Origin: an uncultured Chlorobiaceae bacterium
GTDB lineage: Bacteria; Bacteroidota; Chlorobiia; Chlorobiales; Chlorobiaceae
Direction: 5' to 3'
Assembly: GCA_903994525.1 (NCBI GenBank)
Contig: CAJEXW010000008.1
Location: forward strand, 1 to 64,000
DNA length: 64,000 nucleotides
How positions within the stretch are numbered: position 1 is the stretch's first letter; the number at the start of each line of letters is the position of its first letter. Below, in pieces: positions 17,598-26,157 of the stretch. The notes beneath the pieces are model-generated. The model saw only the letters and a list, made by a program, of their open reading frames with translations, made no database searches and was not told the DNA's origin. The position numbers and the translations under genes are program-made.

Positions 17598-20500
17598 ATG
17601 CAAGGATTTTCGTCAGATGAGCTGCTGATTTTTATCGGGCACAGCGATGATGCTTCGGCGGAGGCTCAAGCGATATGGGAGCTTCAAACAACAATAACAG
17701 AAAAGTTCAGGCGCTTGCTGGAAGCCAATGGGCATCATTCTTTCTACCGGAGTGTCAAATTCTGGAAATGGCAATATGATGCAGCCGCATTGACCGGAGG
17801 TCAGGATGTTGTTGTTACTCCTGCACTCGATCAAGCGAGAATTGCGCTTTTTGTTTTCAGGGAACGCGTTGGCAGAGTAACCCGCGATGAGCTTGACAGG
17901 GTTAGAGGTAAAGACGATCGTGTTCGTATTCTTGCGTTTTTTCCCAAACGTCCTGTTGATGCTGATAAACTTGCTGATGCTGGCTATGCAGTGAACTGGG
18001 CAGAGCTGATGCAGTATAAGCAGGAATTGACAAGCGACTGGACGGCATCTCCTTCGCGCTCGGTAACACCATGTTGCGCCTATACCAGTAAAGAAGAGCT
18101 TGTTGAGCAGGTGTGCGACAAAATCGAGCAGGCTCTTGCAGCTCTTATCGGTGAATCACCAATTAATCTGGTTCAGAATTCTGTTCTGCTGCATACTTCG
18201 GCCACCGCATTGCTCCATCTCTACCAGGCTACACTGATGCGGCAGCTTGGCAACATGACGCTGACAGGCTCGCCTGCACTGGAGCATTTTGCCACCAGGC
18301 TTTCTGATACGTTTGTTTCGCTCAGTCTTTCTGGTTCGGTGCGTTCTGAAACACGCTTCTGCAAGGGAGTTGAGCAGTGCGACTTTTTGAGTGATGAGCG
18401 AAGCAGGATGCCCGAACAGGTGATGAAAGTTGTGTTGCATGAGCAAAATCATCCCTTGCTGTTGATTATCGGTGATCCGGGTTCGGGGAAAACCACACTT
18501 CTGAAGCATTATGCGCTTTCTTGCCTCAATGAACAACGCTATGGTGAGTTTGGTTTCGGTGAACCAGTGAACGTCTTTTTTCTGCCGTTGCGTGAGCTGA
18601 ACATAGGCGATGGCAGCGATATTTCACTTGCTGATAACCTTGCAGCATGGGCGAAAAAACAGTTTCTCGCCATTGATGCAGCACATTTTTCCGATTGGCT
18701 TGACCAACCATCAACGTTGGTGCTGCTTGATGGGTTGGATGAAATCAGCGATAAGGAGGATCGGATAGCGGTCTGCAAGTGGATTGACAGCACGGTTGGG
18801 CGCTTTACCAGGGCAAAGTTTGTGGTAACGTCGCGGAGCACGGGTTACCGCAAAGGTGATGGCATCGAAATTGAGGCTGATCATTTGCGGGCGGACATTA
18901 TGGATTTTTCTCCACAACAGCAGGCGGAGTTTTTGCACCGCTGGTTCAAGGCTGCTTTTTGTGGTGAAATTCCACCTGCTGGCGATCAAGCAGTATGGCG
19001 GACGGAGCAGGAACAGAAGGCCACCAAAAAAGCCGATGCCATTCTTGCATTTCTTGCATTGGATAAAAATCGCAGTTTGCGCCCTCTGGCGGGTGTGCCA
19101 CTTTTGTTGCAGATTATGGCGATGCTCTGGAAAGAGCGTGAGTATTTACCTGGTAGTCGCCTTGAGCTGTACGATGCGGCGTTGAACTATCTCCTTGATT
19201 ATCGCGACCGTCGTCGTGGTCTTTATCCAAAACTTTCCGCACAGGATGCGCGCAGGGTGCTCTCTCCTGTTTCGCTTATTATGCAGGAGGAGCTGAAAAA
19301 AGATGAGATTGATCGTTTAGAGATGCAGCAGCAGATGCAGGGGCAGCTCGACACCCTGTATAACTCTTTGCCAGCCTCCGATTTTTGCCGGAACCTTGTT
19401 GATCGAGCTGGTTTGCTGGTCGAGTATGGCGAAAAGGAGTATCTCTTCCGCCATAAATCATTCCGCGAGTATATGGCGGGCATTCAGTTGCTCAAAAATA
19501 TTCACAAACAAGACTCTCTCAACAAGCTGGTGAGCCATTTCGGCGACGACTGGTGGACAGAGGTGTTCCGCTTTTTCATCGGCCATGTTGAGGATGCAGA
19601 GCTGTTCGACAGTTTCATGCAGAGGCTTTTCGATTCGCCGGTGACGGAAGAGTTGACTCAAAAGCAGCAGGATTTGCTGATTGCTCTCGTAGAGGAGGCA
19701 CCACAGCGGAAGATTGATGCCCTGCGCACGAAGCTGCTTGATCCGGCAACCACGGCAAACCGGCAGCGCTACCTGCGGGAGTGCCTGAAAAATATCGGGA
19801 AGCCGGAGGCAATTGCGGCACTATTGGAGTTCAAACAGTCGGGGTTGACGAAAGAGCAGCAGTTGGTCAAAGAGGTGAAATATGACAAACTTGGCGCTGA
19901 GTACATCTTTATCAAGGGCGGGACATTCCCTTACTCCCTCACGAAAAAGCGGGAACCCGTGAAGGAGATGTACGTTGCAAAATTCACCGTGACCAATCAG
20001 TGCTATCGGCGATTTATCAGCTATCTGGATGCTCAAGAGCCCGAATTAGCAGAGAGGGTTCCACTCAAAACGTACGAGGAGCGCTTGCAAGAACTGGGAG
20101 CGGGCATCAAGGGATTCGGTGACTATTTAAAAGAAGAGCCTTCACTGGCGAAGCGTTTTGTTTCTTATACGGACACCAATAAACAATTTAACAAGGATGA
20201 CCAACCGGTGGCAGGGGTGAACTGGTATGCCGCCCGAGCGTATTGCCTCTGGTTATCATTGCTTGAGAGCGATGGTGCTCTCTATCGGTTGCCGACTGAG
20301 GTAGAGTGGGAATATGCCGCAGCAGGAGAAGAGGGCAGACTTTATCCGTGGCCAAAGAAGGAAGGTGAGCCGGATAAAACCTTGGTTAATTACAATAACA
20401 ACGAGGGCGCAACGACATCCGTCGGGCGTTATCCAAAAGGTGCTACACCGGAAGGGTTGCATGATATGGCTGGCAACGTGTGGGAGTGGACGGAGGATTT

Positions 20501-20657
20501 GTATCAAAAAGATAAAAATTGGCGAGCACAGCGAGGTGGAGCGTATTATAGCAGTGAAGCTGATGCTCTGCGCTGCTCCTCCCGGGACGACGACGATCCG
20601 TGGTACACCAGCGACTATGTGGGTTTTCGAGTGATTCGATCCAGTCCCTCTTCCTGA
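17598..20657 (+). CDS. DGR target 2: TIR-like–NACHT–FGE/lectin-fold variable protein
   Basis: A 1019-residue paralog of target 1 over its whole length. The TIR-like/DUF4062-like N-terminus begins ELLIFIGHSDDASAEAQAI, the NACHT Walker A is GDPGSGKTT at 292-300 and Walker B has D378 in LLLDGLDE. Helical repeats include RHKSFREYMAG, and the FGE-like domain starts near 770 (YIFIKGG, YVAKFTVTN, GLHDMAGNVWEW). Residues 984 to the end are the variable repeat: Asp-rich (DDDD) in the first variable cluster and YTSDY in the second. The start is ATG 17598, 38 bp after the DUF4276 stop, with no clear ribosome site. Its constant VR end carries a T to A change, unlike the other two. Confidence 0.87.
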   Translation: MQGFSSDELLIFIGHSDDASAEAQAIWELQTTITEKFRRLLEANGHHSFYRSVKFWKWQYDAAALTGGQDVVVTPALDQARIALFVFRERVGRVTRDELDRVRGKDDRVRILAFFPKRPVDADKLADAGYAVNWAELMQYKQELTSDWTASPSRSVTPCCAYTSKEELVEQVCDKIEQALAALIGESPINLVQNSVLLHTSATALLHLYQATLMRQLGNMTLTGSPALEHFATRLSDTFVSLSLSGSVRSETRFCKGVEQCDFLSDERSRMPEQVMKVVLHEQNHPLLLIIGDPGSGKTTLLKHYALSCLNEQRYGEFGFGEPVNVFFLPLRELNIGDGSDISLADNLAAWAKKQFLAIDAAHFSDWLDQPSTLVLLDGLDEISDKEDRIAVCKWIDSTVGRFTRAKFVVTSRSTGYRKGDGIEIEADHLRADIMDFSPQQQAEFLHRWFKAAFCGEIPPAGDQAVWRTEQEQKATKKADAILAFLALDKNRSLRPLAGVPLLLQIMAMLWKEREYLPGSRLELYDAALNYLLDYRDRRRGLYPKLSAQDARRVLSPVSLIMQEELKKDEIDRLEMQQQMQGQLDTLYNSLPASDFCRNLVDRAGLLVEYGEKEYLFRHKSFREYMAGIQLLKNIHKQDSLNKLVSHFGDDWWTEVFRFFIGHVEDAELFDSFMQRLFDSPVTEELTQKQQDLLIALVEEAPQRKIDALRTKLLDPATTANRQRYLRECLKNIGKPEAIAALLEFKQSGLTKEQQLVKEVKYDKLGAEYIFIKGGTFPYSLTKKREPVKEMYVAKFTVTNQCYRRFISYLDAQEPELAERVPLKTYEERLQELGAGIKGFGDYLKEEPSLAKRFVSYTDTNKQFNKDDQPVAGVNWYAARAYCLWLSLLESDGALYRLPTEVEWEYAAAGEEGRLYPWPKKEGEPDKTLVNYNNNEGATTSVGRYPKGATPEGLHDMAGNVWEWTEDLYQKDKNWRAQRGGAYYSSEADALRCSSRDDDDPWYTSDYVGFRVIRSSPSS
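20548..20647 (+). repeat. DGR variable repeat VR2
   Basis: Against the template, 15 of the first 70 positions differ, 14 at template A and one C to T at position 8 (the same as VR1). In the constant end, position 92 is A instead of T, which breaks identity in the IMH-like segment and the GTTCCAG arm of the inverted repeat. Positions 97 and 100 also differ, as in VR3. Confidence 0.92.
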
Positions 20658-20745
20658 AAATCTGATCCCCTGATATCTGGAACCCTGAAAAAGAAAGCTT
20701 ACACGACAAGGCAGAACCAACATGGAGAGGCAAGAAATTTTTTTT
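20658..20745 (+). repeat. Conserved post-VR flank, copy 2
   Basis: Nearly identical to 25322-25410 and clearly related to 12714-12800 and 6216-6320. It ends in a T-run. The remaining ~190 bp to the next gene hold no ORF; the stretch just before 20937 is AT-rich and promoter-like. Confidence 0.8.
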
Positions 20746-20936
20746 TGGCGGGGAAGCAATACGATAGAACTGCCGTCTTATCTTTAGAATCATTCGGCGG
20801 TTCATTTGCTGGTTGCGTGCAAACACACAAGAACGTACCAGGTTCTCTTTTTCCTTTGGAGTGAAGCATGCCTGTTTTTTCCTTTTTTAGAGGTATTATA
20901 AAAGATAATTTCCTTGTAATTTGAGAAGAGAGATCA

Positions 20937-22172
20937 ATGGACGATATCCTGTTGCTGGCAGATAAAGTAAGAAATAACCTTGTGTTGGGCGAAAGCCACT
21001 TCAGGGAGTTCAAATCTGCTTTTGAGGGGAGGCCTGACCTTAAAAGGCCACGGAAAGTTCCATCAATATGCGCAAGTATTGCAGAGGCATTGGTTTCATT
21101 TGCCAATGCTGATGGTGGAACTGTTATCGTCGGCGTTGAAGATGACGGCGAAATTACAGGAGTACCTCATTCGGCAGATGATATTCAGGTCATGCTGAAT
21201 TCAGTCAGAACTCATGTCTATCACAATCAGCAATTGCCACTCAATAATGCAAACAAGCTGACGCTCAATAACAAAATTGTGCTCTATTTTTCGGTGAATA
21301 AAGGTACGGCAATGATTTATCAGCTTCCTGACGGGAGATGTGTCAGGCGAAAAGATAAGTCAACCATGCCTGAGTCAGTGAACCAGATTCAGTTTGAACG
21401 GCAGGAGGTTAAATCCCGGGAGTATGACGGCCAATTTGTTGATGGGGCACTGGTAACGGATCTGGATATCAAATTGCTTCAGGGCATAGCCGACGAGTAT
21501 ATCAAAGGGCTCAGTGTGGAGCGGTATTTACAGCAAACAGGGTTGGCTGAATATGCCCAGAATGGATTACGGCTGAAAAGGGCAAGTTTGTTGCTCTTTG
21601 CCACTAATGTTGACAAGTGGCATCCACGGTGTCAGGTACGATTTCTGAAAGTCAATGGCAACATGCTGGAGGCGGGTGAAAACTATAACGTGGTGAGTGA
21701 TGAAGCCGTTAAAGGAAATATTTTTGAGTTACTGATAACATCATGGGAGCATTTGAGGCCATACCTTGCGTATAAGACAGAATTTGGCACCAATGCCCAC
21801 TTTGAACAAAAGTATATCTATCCGGAAGATGCTGTGCGAGAGGCACTCTTGAATGCCATCGCACACCGGGATTACAGTATTGCAAATGCCATAGAGATAT
21901 ACATTTACAACGACAGAATGGAGATCAAAAGTCCCGGCGCATTACTTTCAACCATCACCATAAAAAATTTGACAGAACTCGAAGGAGCACACGAATCAAG
22001 GAACTCGCTGATTGCAAGAGTGTTGAAAGAAAACAGATTAATGAGAGAGCTTGGCGAAGGTATCAAGAGGATTTTCACCCTTATGCACGAGAAAGAACTT
22101 GAAAAGCCGGAGCTCTACTCCAATGGCCTCTGGTTCAGGGTTACCTTGTCCAGCAAGACGGTTTCTGTTTGA
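20937..22172 (+). CDS. AlbA_2/Schlafen-type ATP-binding protein with HATPase-like C-terminal domain
   Basis: A 411-residue protein. Residues ~15-135 form the AlbA_2 domain, related to Schlafen nucleases (ESHFREFKSAF, ASIAEALVSFANADGGTVIVGVEDDG). The C-terminal half is HATPase_c_4-like with EALLNAIAHRDYS and a final MRELGEGIKRIF. The start is supported by GAGAAGAGAG a few bases upstream. Such proteins are often annotated as transcriptional regulators or divergent AAA proteins and are frequent in defence-rich regions. The gene lies between DGR targets 2 and 3. Confidence 0.85.
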   Translation: MDDILLLADKVRNNLVLGESHFREFKSAFEGRPDLKRPRKVPSICASIAEALVSFANADGGTVIVGVEDDGEITGVPHSADDIQVMLNSVRTHVYHNQQLPLNNANKLTLNNKIVLYFSVNKGTAMIYQLPDGRCVRRKDKSTMPESVNQIQFERQEVKSREYDGQFVDGALVTDLDIKLLQGIADEYIKGLSVERYLQQTGLAEYAQNGLRLKRASLLLFATNVDKWHPRCQVRFLKVNGNMLEAGENYNVVSDEAVKGNIFELLITSWEHLRPYLAYKTEFGTNAHFEQKYIYPEDAVREALLNAIAHRDYSIANAIEIYIYNDRMEIKSPGALLSTITIKNLTELEGAHESRNSLIARVLKENRLMRELGEGIKRIFTLMHEKELEKPELYSNGLWFRVTLSSKTVSV

Positions 22173-22222
22173 AGGTTGGACGCGCCTTGATTTTCGTTAT
22201 CACGAATATTAAAAACTGAACA

Positions 22223-25200
22223 ATGAGTGACAAGCGGTATCGTAACATAAAGATTCTGATTGCTTCACCGGGTGATGTCAAGGCGGAGCGTGAGTGTGCT
22301 GAACGGGTTATCCGCCGTCTGGAAATTTATGATGAACACCAGAGGCTTTTGCGGCTGATACCGAAACGATGGGAGTTTGATGCTGCTTCCGAAATGGGCG
22401 AGTCGCCTCAGGAGATTATCAATCGCCAGCTTGTTCATGAATGTGACTGTGCCGTTTGCATGTTTTGGACAAGGATTGGCACTCCAACGGATAGTGCTCT
22501 CGGCGGTGCAGTTGAAGAGCTTGAGTTGATGGTGAAGGCCGGAAAACTGGTAATGCTCTATTTTTCTGATGCTTCATTACCTCCCCCTTCAGCATTTGAT
22601 CATGACCAGTACAATTGTTTATATGCTTGGAAAAAAACGTTGCATGACGGCAAGCGCGGACTTATAAAAACCTATCAGAATGTCCTGGAGTTTGAGATAA
22701 TGCTTGAGCGGGAACTGCGGCAGCAGTTGCATGCCCGCTTTGGTGGCGGCAGTGGTGGCGACATTGGCGATGAGAATAACGCCGAGCTTGAACAGCGTTA
22801 TTGTGCTACATTAAAGGAGGATCTGTGCAGAATCAAGATTTTGGGTTCACCCGATATTGATGGTGTGCAGGTGAAGCTTGACGACACCTTTGTTCCTCTG
22901 CGAATGTCGGAATTGTGGCGCAGCGACAAGCGTCTGGAGGCGAAACATGCGCTGATGCTGCATGAGGCGAAACATCACCGCACGCCTGACGAGGTGATGC
23001 AACTGGTTCTTCCCGAGTATCGCCTGTTGCTTGTGATTGGTGATCCTGGTTCAGGAAAAACCACGTTGATGAAATATTATGCGCTTTGCTGCCTTGAACA
23101 TCAGTCAGAACGGCTTTTTGGCGCGGATATTTCGGCGCGGGTTTTTTACCTCCCCTTGCGTGAGCTTGGTGCGGATGATTGGCTGCCGAAGATCGTGCTG
23201 CCTCAGCAACTTTCCGCCTGGGCGGAGAAGCACTCGCTTTCCATTGATGGCAAAGTGTTTGATGGCTGGTTGCGCGACACAAACCGGAAATCTCTGGTAC
23301 TGCTTGATGGCCTTGATGAGATCAGCGATCTTGAACGGCGCAAGGCAGTTTGTGGCTGGATCGATTGTGCCTGCAACAGCTTTCCTGATGCAGCATTTGT
23401 GGTGACCTCCCGGTTTACCGGCTATCGCAAGGTTGATGGTATTGAGCTGACGGCTGATCACCAGCGGGTTGATGTGATGGATTTCACCGAAAAGCAGCAG
23501 GAGGAGTTTCTCGACAAATGGTTCCGGGCGGCGTTTGAGCGTGAGCTGCCGCCAGTAGGGGTAATACGGGAAAGCTGGAGGGAGCAGCAGAAGCAAAAAG
23601 CTGTCGAGTGCACCAAAAAGATTGTTGCCTGTTTGCAAGAGCCCAAAAACAGAGGATTGCGTGAAATGGCGGCTGTGCCCATGCTGTTGCAGATTATGGC
23701 AATTCTCTTCAGGGCGCGGGATTTTTTACCAGAAAACAGAGTTGACCTCTATCGAGTGGCGCTCGACTATCTGCTGGAGTTCAGGGATAAACAGCGAAAC
23801 ATGAAACCTTTGCTGCCAGCGCTCAAGGCACGACTGGTGCTCTCTCCGGTATCGCTCTGGATGCAGGAGAGCTTGCATGCCGATGAGGCCCTCAAAGATA
23901 CCATGCACACCGAGATGGAGAAAACCCTGAAAACCTTCGATGCTCCTCCAACAGCCGAAGAGTTTTGCAAGAACCTGGTTGACCGGGCGGGTGTGCTGGT
24001 CATGTATGGCAAAAATGAATATCTTTTTCGCCACAAGACCTTCCGGGAGTATCTGGCTGGCGGGCAGTTGGCCAGGCAGAGCTTGTCGGATGCCAACTCG
24101 CTTGACAGCGTTATCCTCAATTTTGGTGACGACTGGTGGAATGAGCCCCTGAGTTTTTTTGCTGGCCAGATTGATGACAAGCTTTTCGACATCTTCATGA
24201 AGAAGCTTTTCGACTCTCCGGTGAGCGAAAGCATGGATCAGAAACAGCAAACCCTACTTGATATTTTTATCCGTGAAGCACCACAGAAAAAAATTGATGC
24301 CCTGCGCCGAAAGTTGCTCGATCCTGAAACGACGCAGAACCGCCAGCGCTACATCCTGCAATGCCTCAAAAGTATCGGCAGTGATGAAGCTCGTGATGCC
24401 GTCCGGGTCTTCGTCATTCCCGTTTCAGGAGTTGCCCGTGATGCCGATATGCTGCAGCTCGCGGCCCTTGTTACCGGCGATTCCCTTCTTGTTTCAGCAA
24501 GTACCACTTTTTCGCAAGTATGGCAGAATCCCCATGAGCAGAATGCGCAATATATCCTGATACAGGGAGGAAGTTACCTCTACTCGCTGACCGAAAAAGA
24601 GGAGCGTGTCAGTGATCTTTACTTTGCCAAATATCCGGTAACCAACAGGCTTTACCGCTCATTCATATCCTGGCTGGAGGCAAAAGAGTCGCCGGAAGTG
24701 CTTTCAATATTCATCGCTGAGCTACATGCCATAGCGAAGAATAATACTTGGGGAAAGGGGTTTGGCGACTATCTCAAGGAGGGTAACGACAATCTTGCCA
24801 ATCACTTTCGTTCTTCCTATGATGACGATCGCAAATACAATGGAGAGGATCAGCCGGTCGTTGGTGTCACCTGGTATGCCGCCCGCGCCTACGCTCTCTG
24901 GCTTTCGCTGCTTGATGGGGATGCCACTCGTTACCGCCTTCCGACAGAGATGGAATGGGAGTGGGCGGCTGGAGGAAAGCAAGGGACAACGGGAGAGAAA
25001 GTACGTCTCTATCCCTGGAAGGAAGAGAAGGTCGAGCCAAGTTCAACCTTGGTTAACTATAATAAAAATATAGGGGCAACAACACCGGTAGGTCGTTATC
25101 CTGATGGGGCAACACCTGAAGGGTTGCATGATATGGCGGGGAATGTTGACGAGTGGACGGAGGATTGGTATGATAAAGATGAAGATGTGCGTTCGTTACG

Positions 25201-25321
25201 GGGAGGTTGTTGGTTCGACGAAGCTGATGCTCTGCGCTGCTCCTCCCGGAACTACTACTATCCGAGGAGCGACGGCGACTATGTGGGTTTTCGAGTGATT
25301 CGTTCCAGTCCCTCTTCCTGA
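22223..25321 (+). CDS. DGR target 3: DUF4062–NACHT–FGE/lectin-fold variable protein
   Basis: A 1032-residue protein. The N-terminus is a recognisable DUF4062 domain (IKILIASPGDVKAERE, then AVCMFWTRIGTPT), a TIR-related fold. The NACHT Walker A is GDPGSGKTT at 273-281, with Walker B D362 in LLDGLDEISD. Helical NACHT-associated repeats follow (RHKTFREYLAG). The FGE-like domain begins near 776 (YILIQGGSYLYSLT, YFAKYPVTN, GLHDMAGNVDEW). Residues 997 to the end are the variable repeat: NYYY and SDGDY in the two clusters. It is the target closest to the TR and the one whose substitutions in the variable part are all at template A. Confidence 0.88.
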   Translation: MSDKRYRNIKILIASPGDVKAERECAERVIRRLEIYDEHQRLLRLIPKRWEFDAASEMGESPQEIINRQLVHECDCAVCMFWTRIGTPTDSALGGAVEELELMVKAGKLVMLYFSDASLPPPSAFDHDQYNCLYAWKKTLHDGKRGLIKTYQNVLEFEIMLERELRQQLHARFGGGSGGDIGDENNAELEQRYCATLKEDLCRIKILGSPDIDGVQVKLDDTFVPLRMSELWRSDKRLEAKHALMLHEAKHHRTPDEVMQLVLPEYRLLLVIGDPGSGKTTLMKYYALCCLEHQSERLFGADISARVFYLPLRELGADDWLPKIVLPQQLSAWAEKHSLSIDGKVFDGWLRDTNRKSLVLLDGLDEISDLERRKAVCGWIDCACNSFPDAAFVVTSRFTGYRKVDGIELTADHQRVDVMDFTEKQQEEFLDKWFRAAFERELPPVGVIRESWREQQKQKAVECTKKIVACLQEPKNRGLREMAAVPMLLQIMAILFRARDFLPENRVDLYRVALDYLLEFRDKQRNMKPLLPALKARLVLSPVSLWMQESLHADEALKDTMHTEMEKTLKTFDAPPTAEEFCKNLVDRAGVLVMYGKNEYLFRHKTFREYLAGGQLARQSLSDANSLDSVILNFGDDWWNEPLSFFAGQIDDKLFDIFMKKLFDSPVSESMDQKQQTLLDIFIREAPQKKIDALRRKLLDPETTQNRQRYILQCLKSIGSDEARDAVRVFVIPVSGVARDADMLQLAALVTGDSLLVSASTTFSQVWQNPHEQNAQYILIQGGSYLYSLTEKEERVSDLYFAKYPVTNRLYRSFISWLEAKESPEVLSIFIAELHAIAKNNTWGKGFGDYLKEGNDNLANHFRSSYDDDRKYNGEDQPVVGVTWYAARAYALWLSLLDGDATRYRLPTEMEWEWAAGGKQGTTGEKVRLYPWKEEKVEPSSTLVNYNKNIGATTPVGRYPDGATPEGLHDMAGNVDEWTEDWYDKDEDVRSLRGGCWFDEADALRCSSRNYYYPRSDGDYVGFRVIRSSPSS
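25212..25311 (+). repeat. DGR variable repeat VR3
   Basis: Aligned ungapped to the template (25212 against 25861), 15 of the first 70 positions differ and every one is a template adenine. Positions 71-96 are identical to the TR; 97 (A to G) and 100 (A to C) differ, as in VR2. Upstream similarity to the TR (GGGAG.TTGT) continues only with a one-base gap. Confidence 0.95.
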
Positions 25322-25410
25322 AAATCTGATCCCCTGATATCTGGAACCCTGAAAAAGAAAGCTCACACGACAAGGCAGAACCAACATGGAGAGGCAAGAA
25401 ATTTTTTTTT
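25322..25410 (+). repeat. Conserved post-VR flank, copy 3
   Basis: The same ~90-bp block as after the other two targets, ending in nine T. CTGGAAC in it can pair with GTTCCAG at the VR end across a long loop. Its conservation after four VR ends suggests either a functional target-site element or spread of target genes together with their 3' flank. Confidence 0.8.
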
Positions 25411-25411
25411 G

Positions 25412-25437
25412 AACTGACAACTGACAACTGACAACTC
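25412..25437 (+). repeat. Heptanucleotide tandem repeat, AACTGAC
   Basis: Three exact 7-bp units AACTGAC followed by AACTCTC lie between the post-VR flank and the avd-like gene. Confidence 0.85.
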
Positions 25438-25444
25438 TCCCGCA

Positions 25445-25798
25445 ATGCCAAATCACGAAATGCTGATCGTCAAAAAGGCCTTCGATTTTTCGAAATGGCT
25501 GCTGCATCACACGGGGAAGTTCCCGAAGAGCTTTCGCTTCAGCATTGCGGTGCGGCTCGAAAACAGTGTACTCGAATTTACCGAACTCGTTGCGGTGGCC
25601 AACATGCGCAGCAGCAAGCTTCAGGGTTTGCATGAGGCTGATGGGGTGTTGACCCGGTTGCGGCTCCTTTTCCGCATGAGTTTTGAGATGAAATTCATCA
25701 ATCTTGCCTCCTACGAATTCGGGAGCCAGCAGATTGCCGAGTTGGGGAAAATGCTTGGTGGCTGGATAAAAAAGGTTGAACAATCGGTGGAGAAATGA
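25445..25798 (+). CDS. avd: Avd-like DGR accessory protein
   Basis: A 117-residue, all-helical, basic protein that matches the accessory variability determinant/S23-like four-helix bundle family: DFSKWLLHHTGKFPKSFRFS near the N-terminus, then helices with RSSKLQGLHEADGVLTRLRLLFRMSFEM. In characterised DGRs, Avd pentamers bind the reverse transcriptase and the TR RNA and are needed for template-primed cDNA synthesis. Position (after a target, just before the TR and RT) and orientation fit that role. The start ATG 25445 has no clear ribosome site. Confidence 0.88.
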   Translation: MPNHEMLIVKKAFDFSKWLLHHTGKFPKSFRFSIAVRLENSVLEFTELVAVANMRSSKLQGLHEADGVLTRLRLLFRMSFEMKFINLASYEFGSQQIAELGKMLGGWIKKVEQSVEK

Positions 25799-25860
25799 TA
25801 ACTTTCCCAACGGAAAAGGGCCGATACAATGATCTCCCCGTTCGAAGTGCGGGAGCTTGT

Positions 25861-25960
25861 AAAACAACAAAGCTGATGCTCTGCGCTGCTCCTCCCGGAA
25901 CAACAACAATCCGAGGAACAACAACAACAATGTGGGTTTTCGAGTGATTCGTTCCAATCA
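25861..25960 (+). repeat. DGR template repeat (TR)
   Basis: A 100-bp non-coding copy of the VR region, rich in AAC/AAT codons: read in the target frame it gives N-N-K, then the constant ADALRCSSR, four Asn codons, P-R, five Asn codons, and VGFRVIRSN. There are 29 adenines in the first 70 bases, the sites at which the three VRs vary. AAY codons are the classic DGR choice because adenine mutation there cannot give a stop. It lies 62 bp after avd and ~200 bp before the reverse transcriptase. At position 97 the TR has A where all VRs have G, and it diverges from the VRs from about position 100. Confidence 0.95.
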
Positions 25961-26032
25961 TGCCCGGTTATGAGTGAAAAGCCCATCCTGATGCCGCTCT
26001 TTCAAGGAAGAGCGGACAGTTTTTGGGCATGA
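25958..26032 (+). ncRNA. Structured RNA region immediately 3' of the TR
   Basis: TCATGCCC (25958-25965) pairs perfectly with GGGCATGA (26025-26032). Inside it, CCGCTCTT (25994-26001) pairs perfectly with AAGAGCGG (26008-26015) around a six-base loop. A further hairpin based on CCACC/GGTGG lies at about 26060-26076. In known DGRs the RNA just downstream of the TR binds Avd and RT and primes cDNA synthesis, so this fold is a candidate for that function. It is predicted by eye. Confidence 0.6.
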
Positions 26033-26100
26033 CATCGGGCTCTTTCTCCTGAGGCACGTCGCCACCTCGTCGGTGGGGCGGGCACAAACAGAACAGACAA

Positions 26101-26148
26101 AACAGGTCGCTTGAGTAAGCAATTGAAAGAGCGGCCTGTTTTTTTTCT
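26101..26148 (+). terminator. Rho-independent terminator between TR and reverse transcriptase
   Basis: AACAGGTCGC pairs with GCGGCCTGTT (one G-U pair) around a 20-base loop and is followed by a run of T up to about 26146. It would end the avd-TR transcript ten bases before the RT start codon, giving a TR RNA 3' end near 26147 and leaving RT expression dependent on read-through or processing. Confidence 0.75.
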
Positions 26149-26157
26149 GCAAACGCC

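Noticed and set aside
25700..25986. Minus-strand open frames across the TR
   Set aside because: They are the complement of the adenine-rich TR and show only Ser/Cys/Val runs; matching minus frames occur across VR3, as expected from shared sequence.
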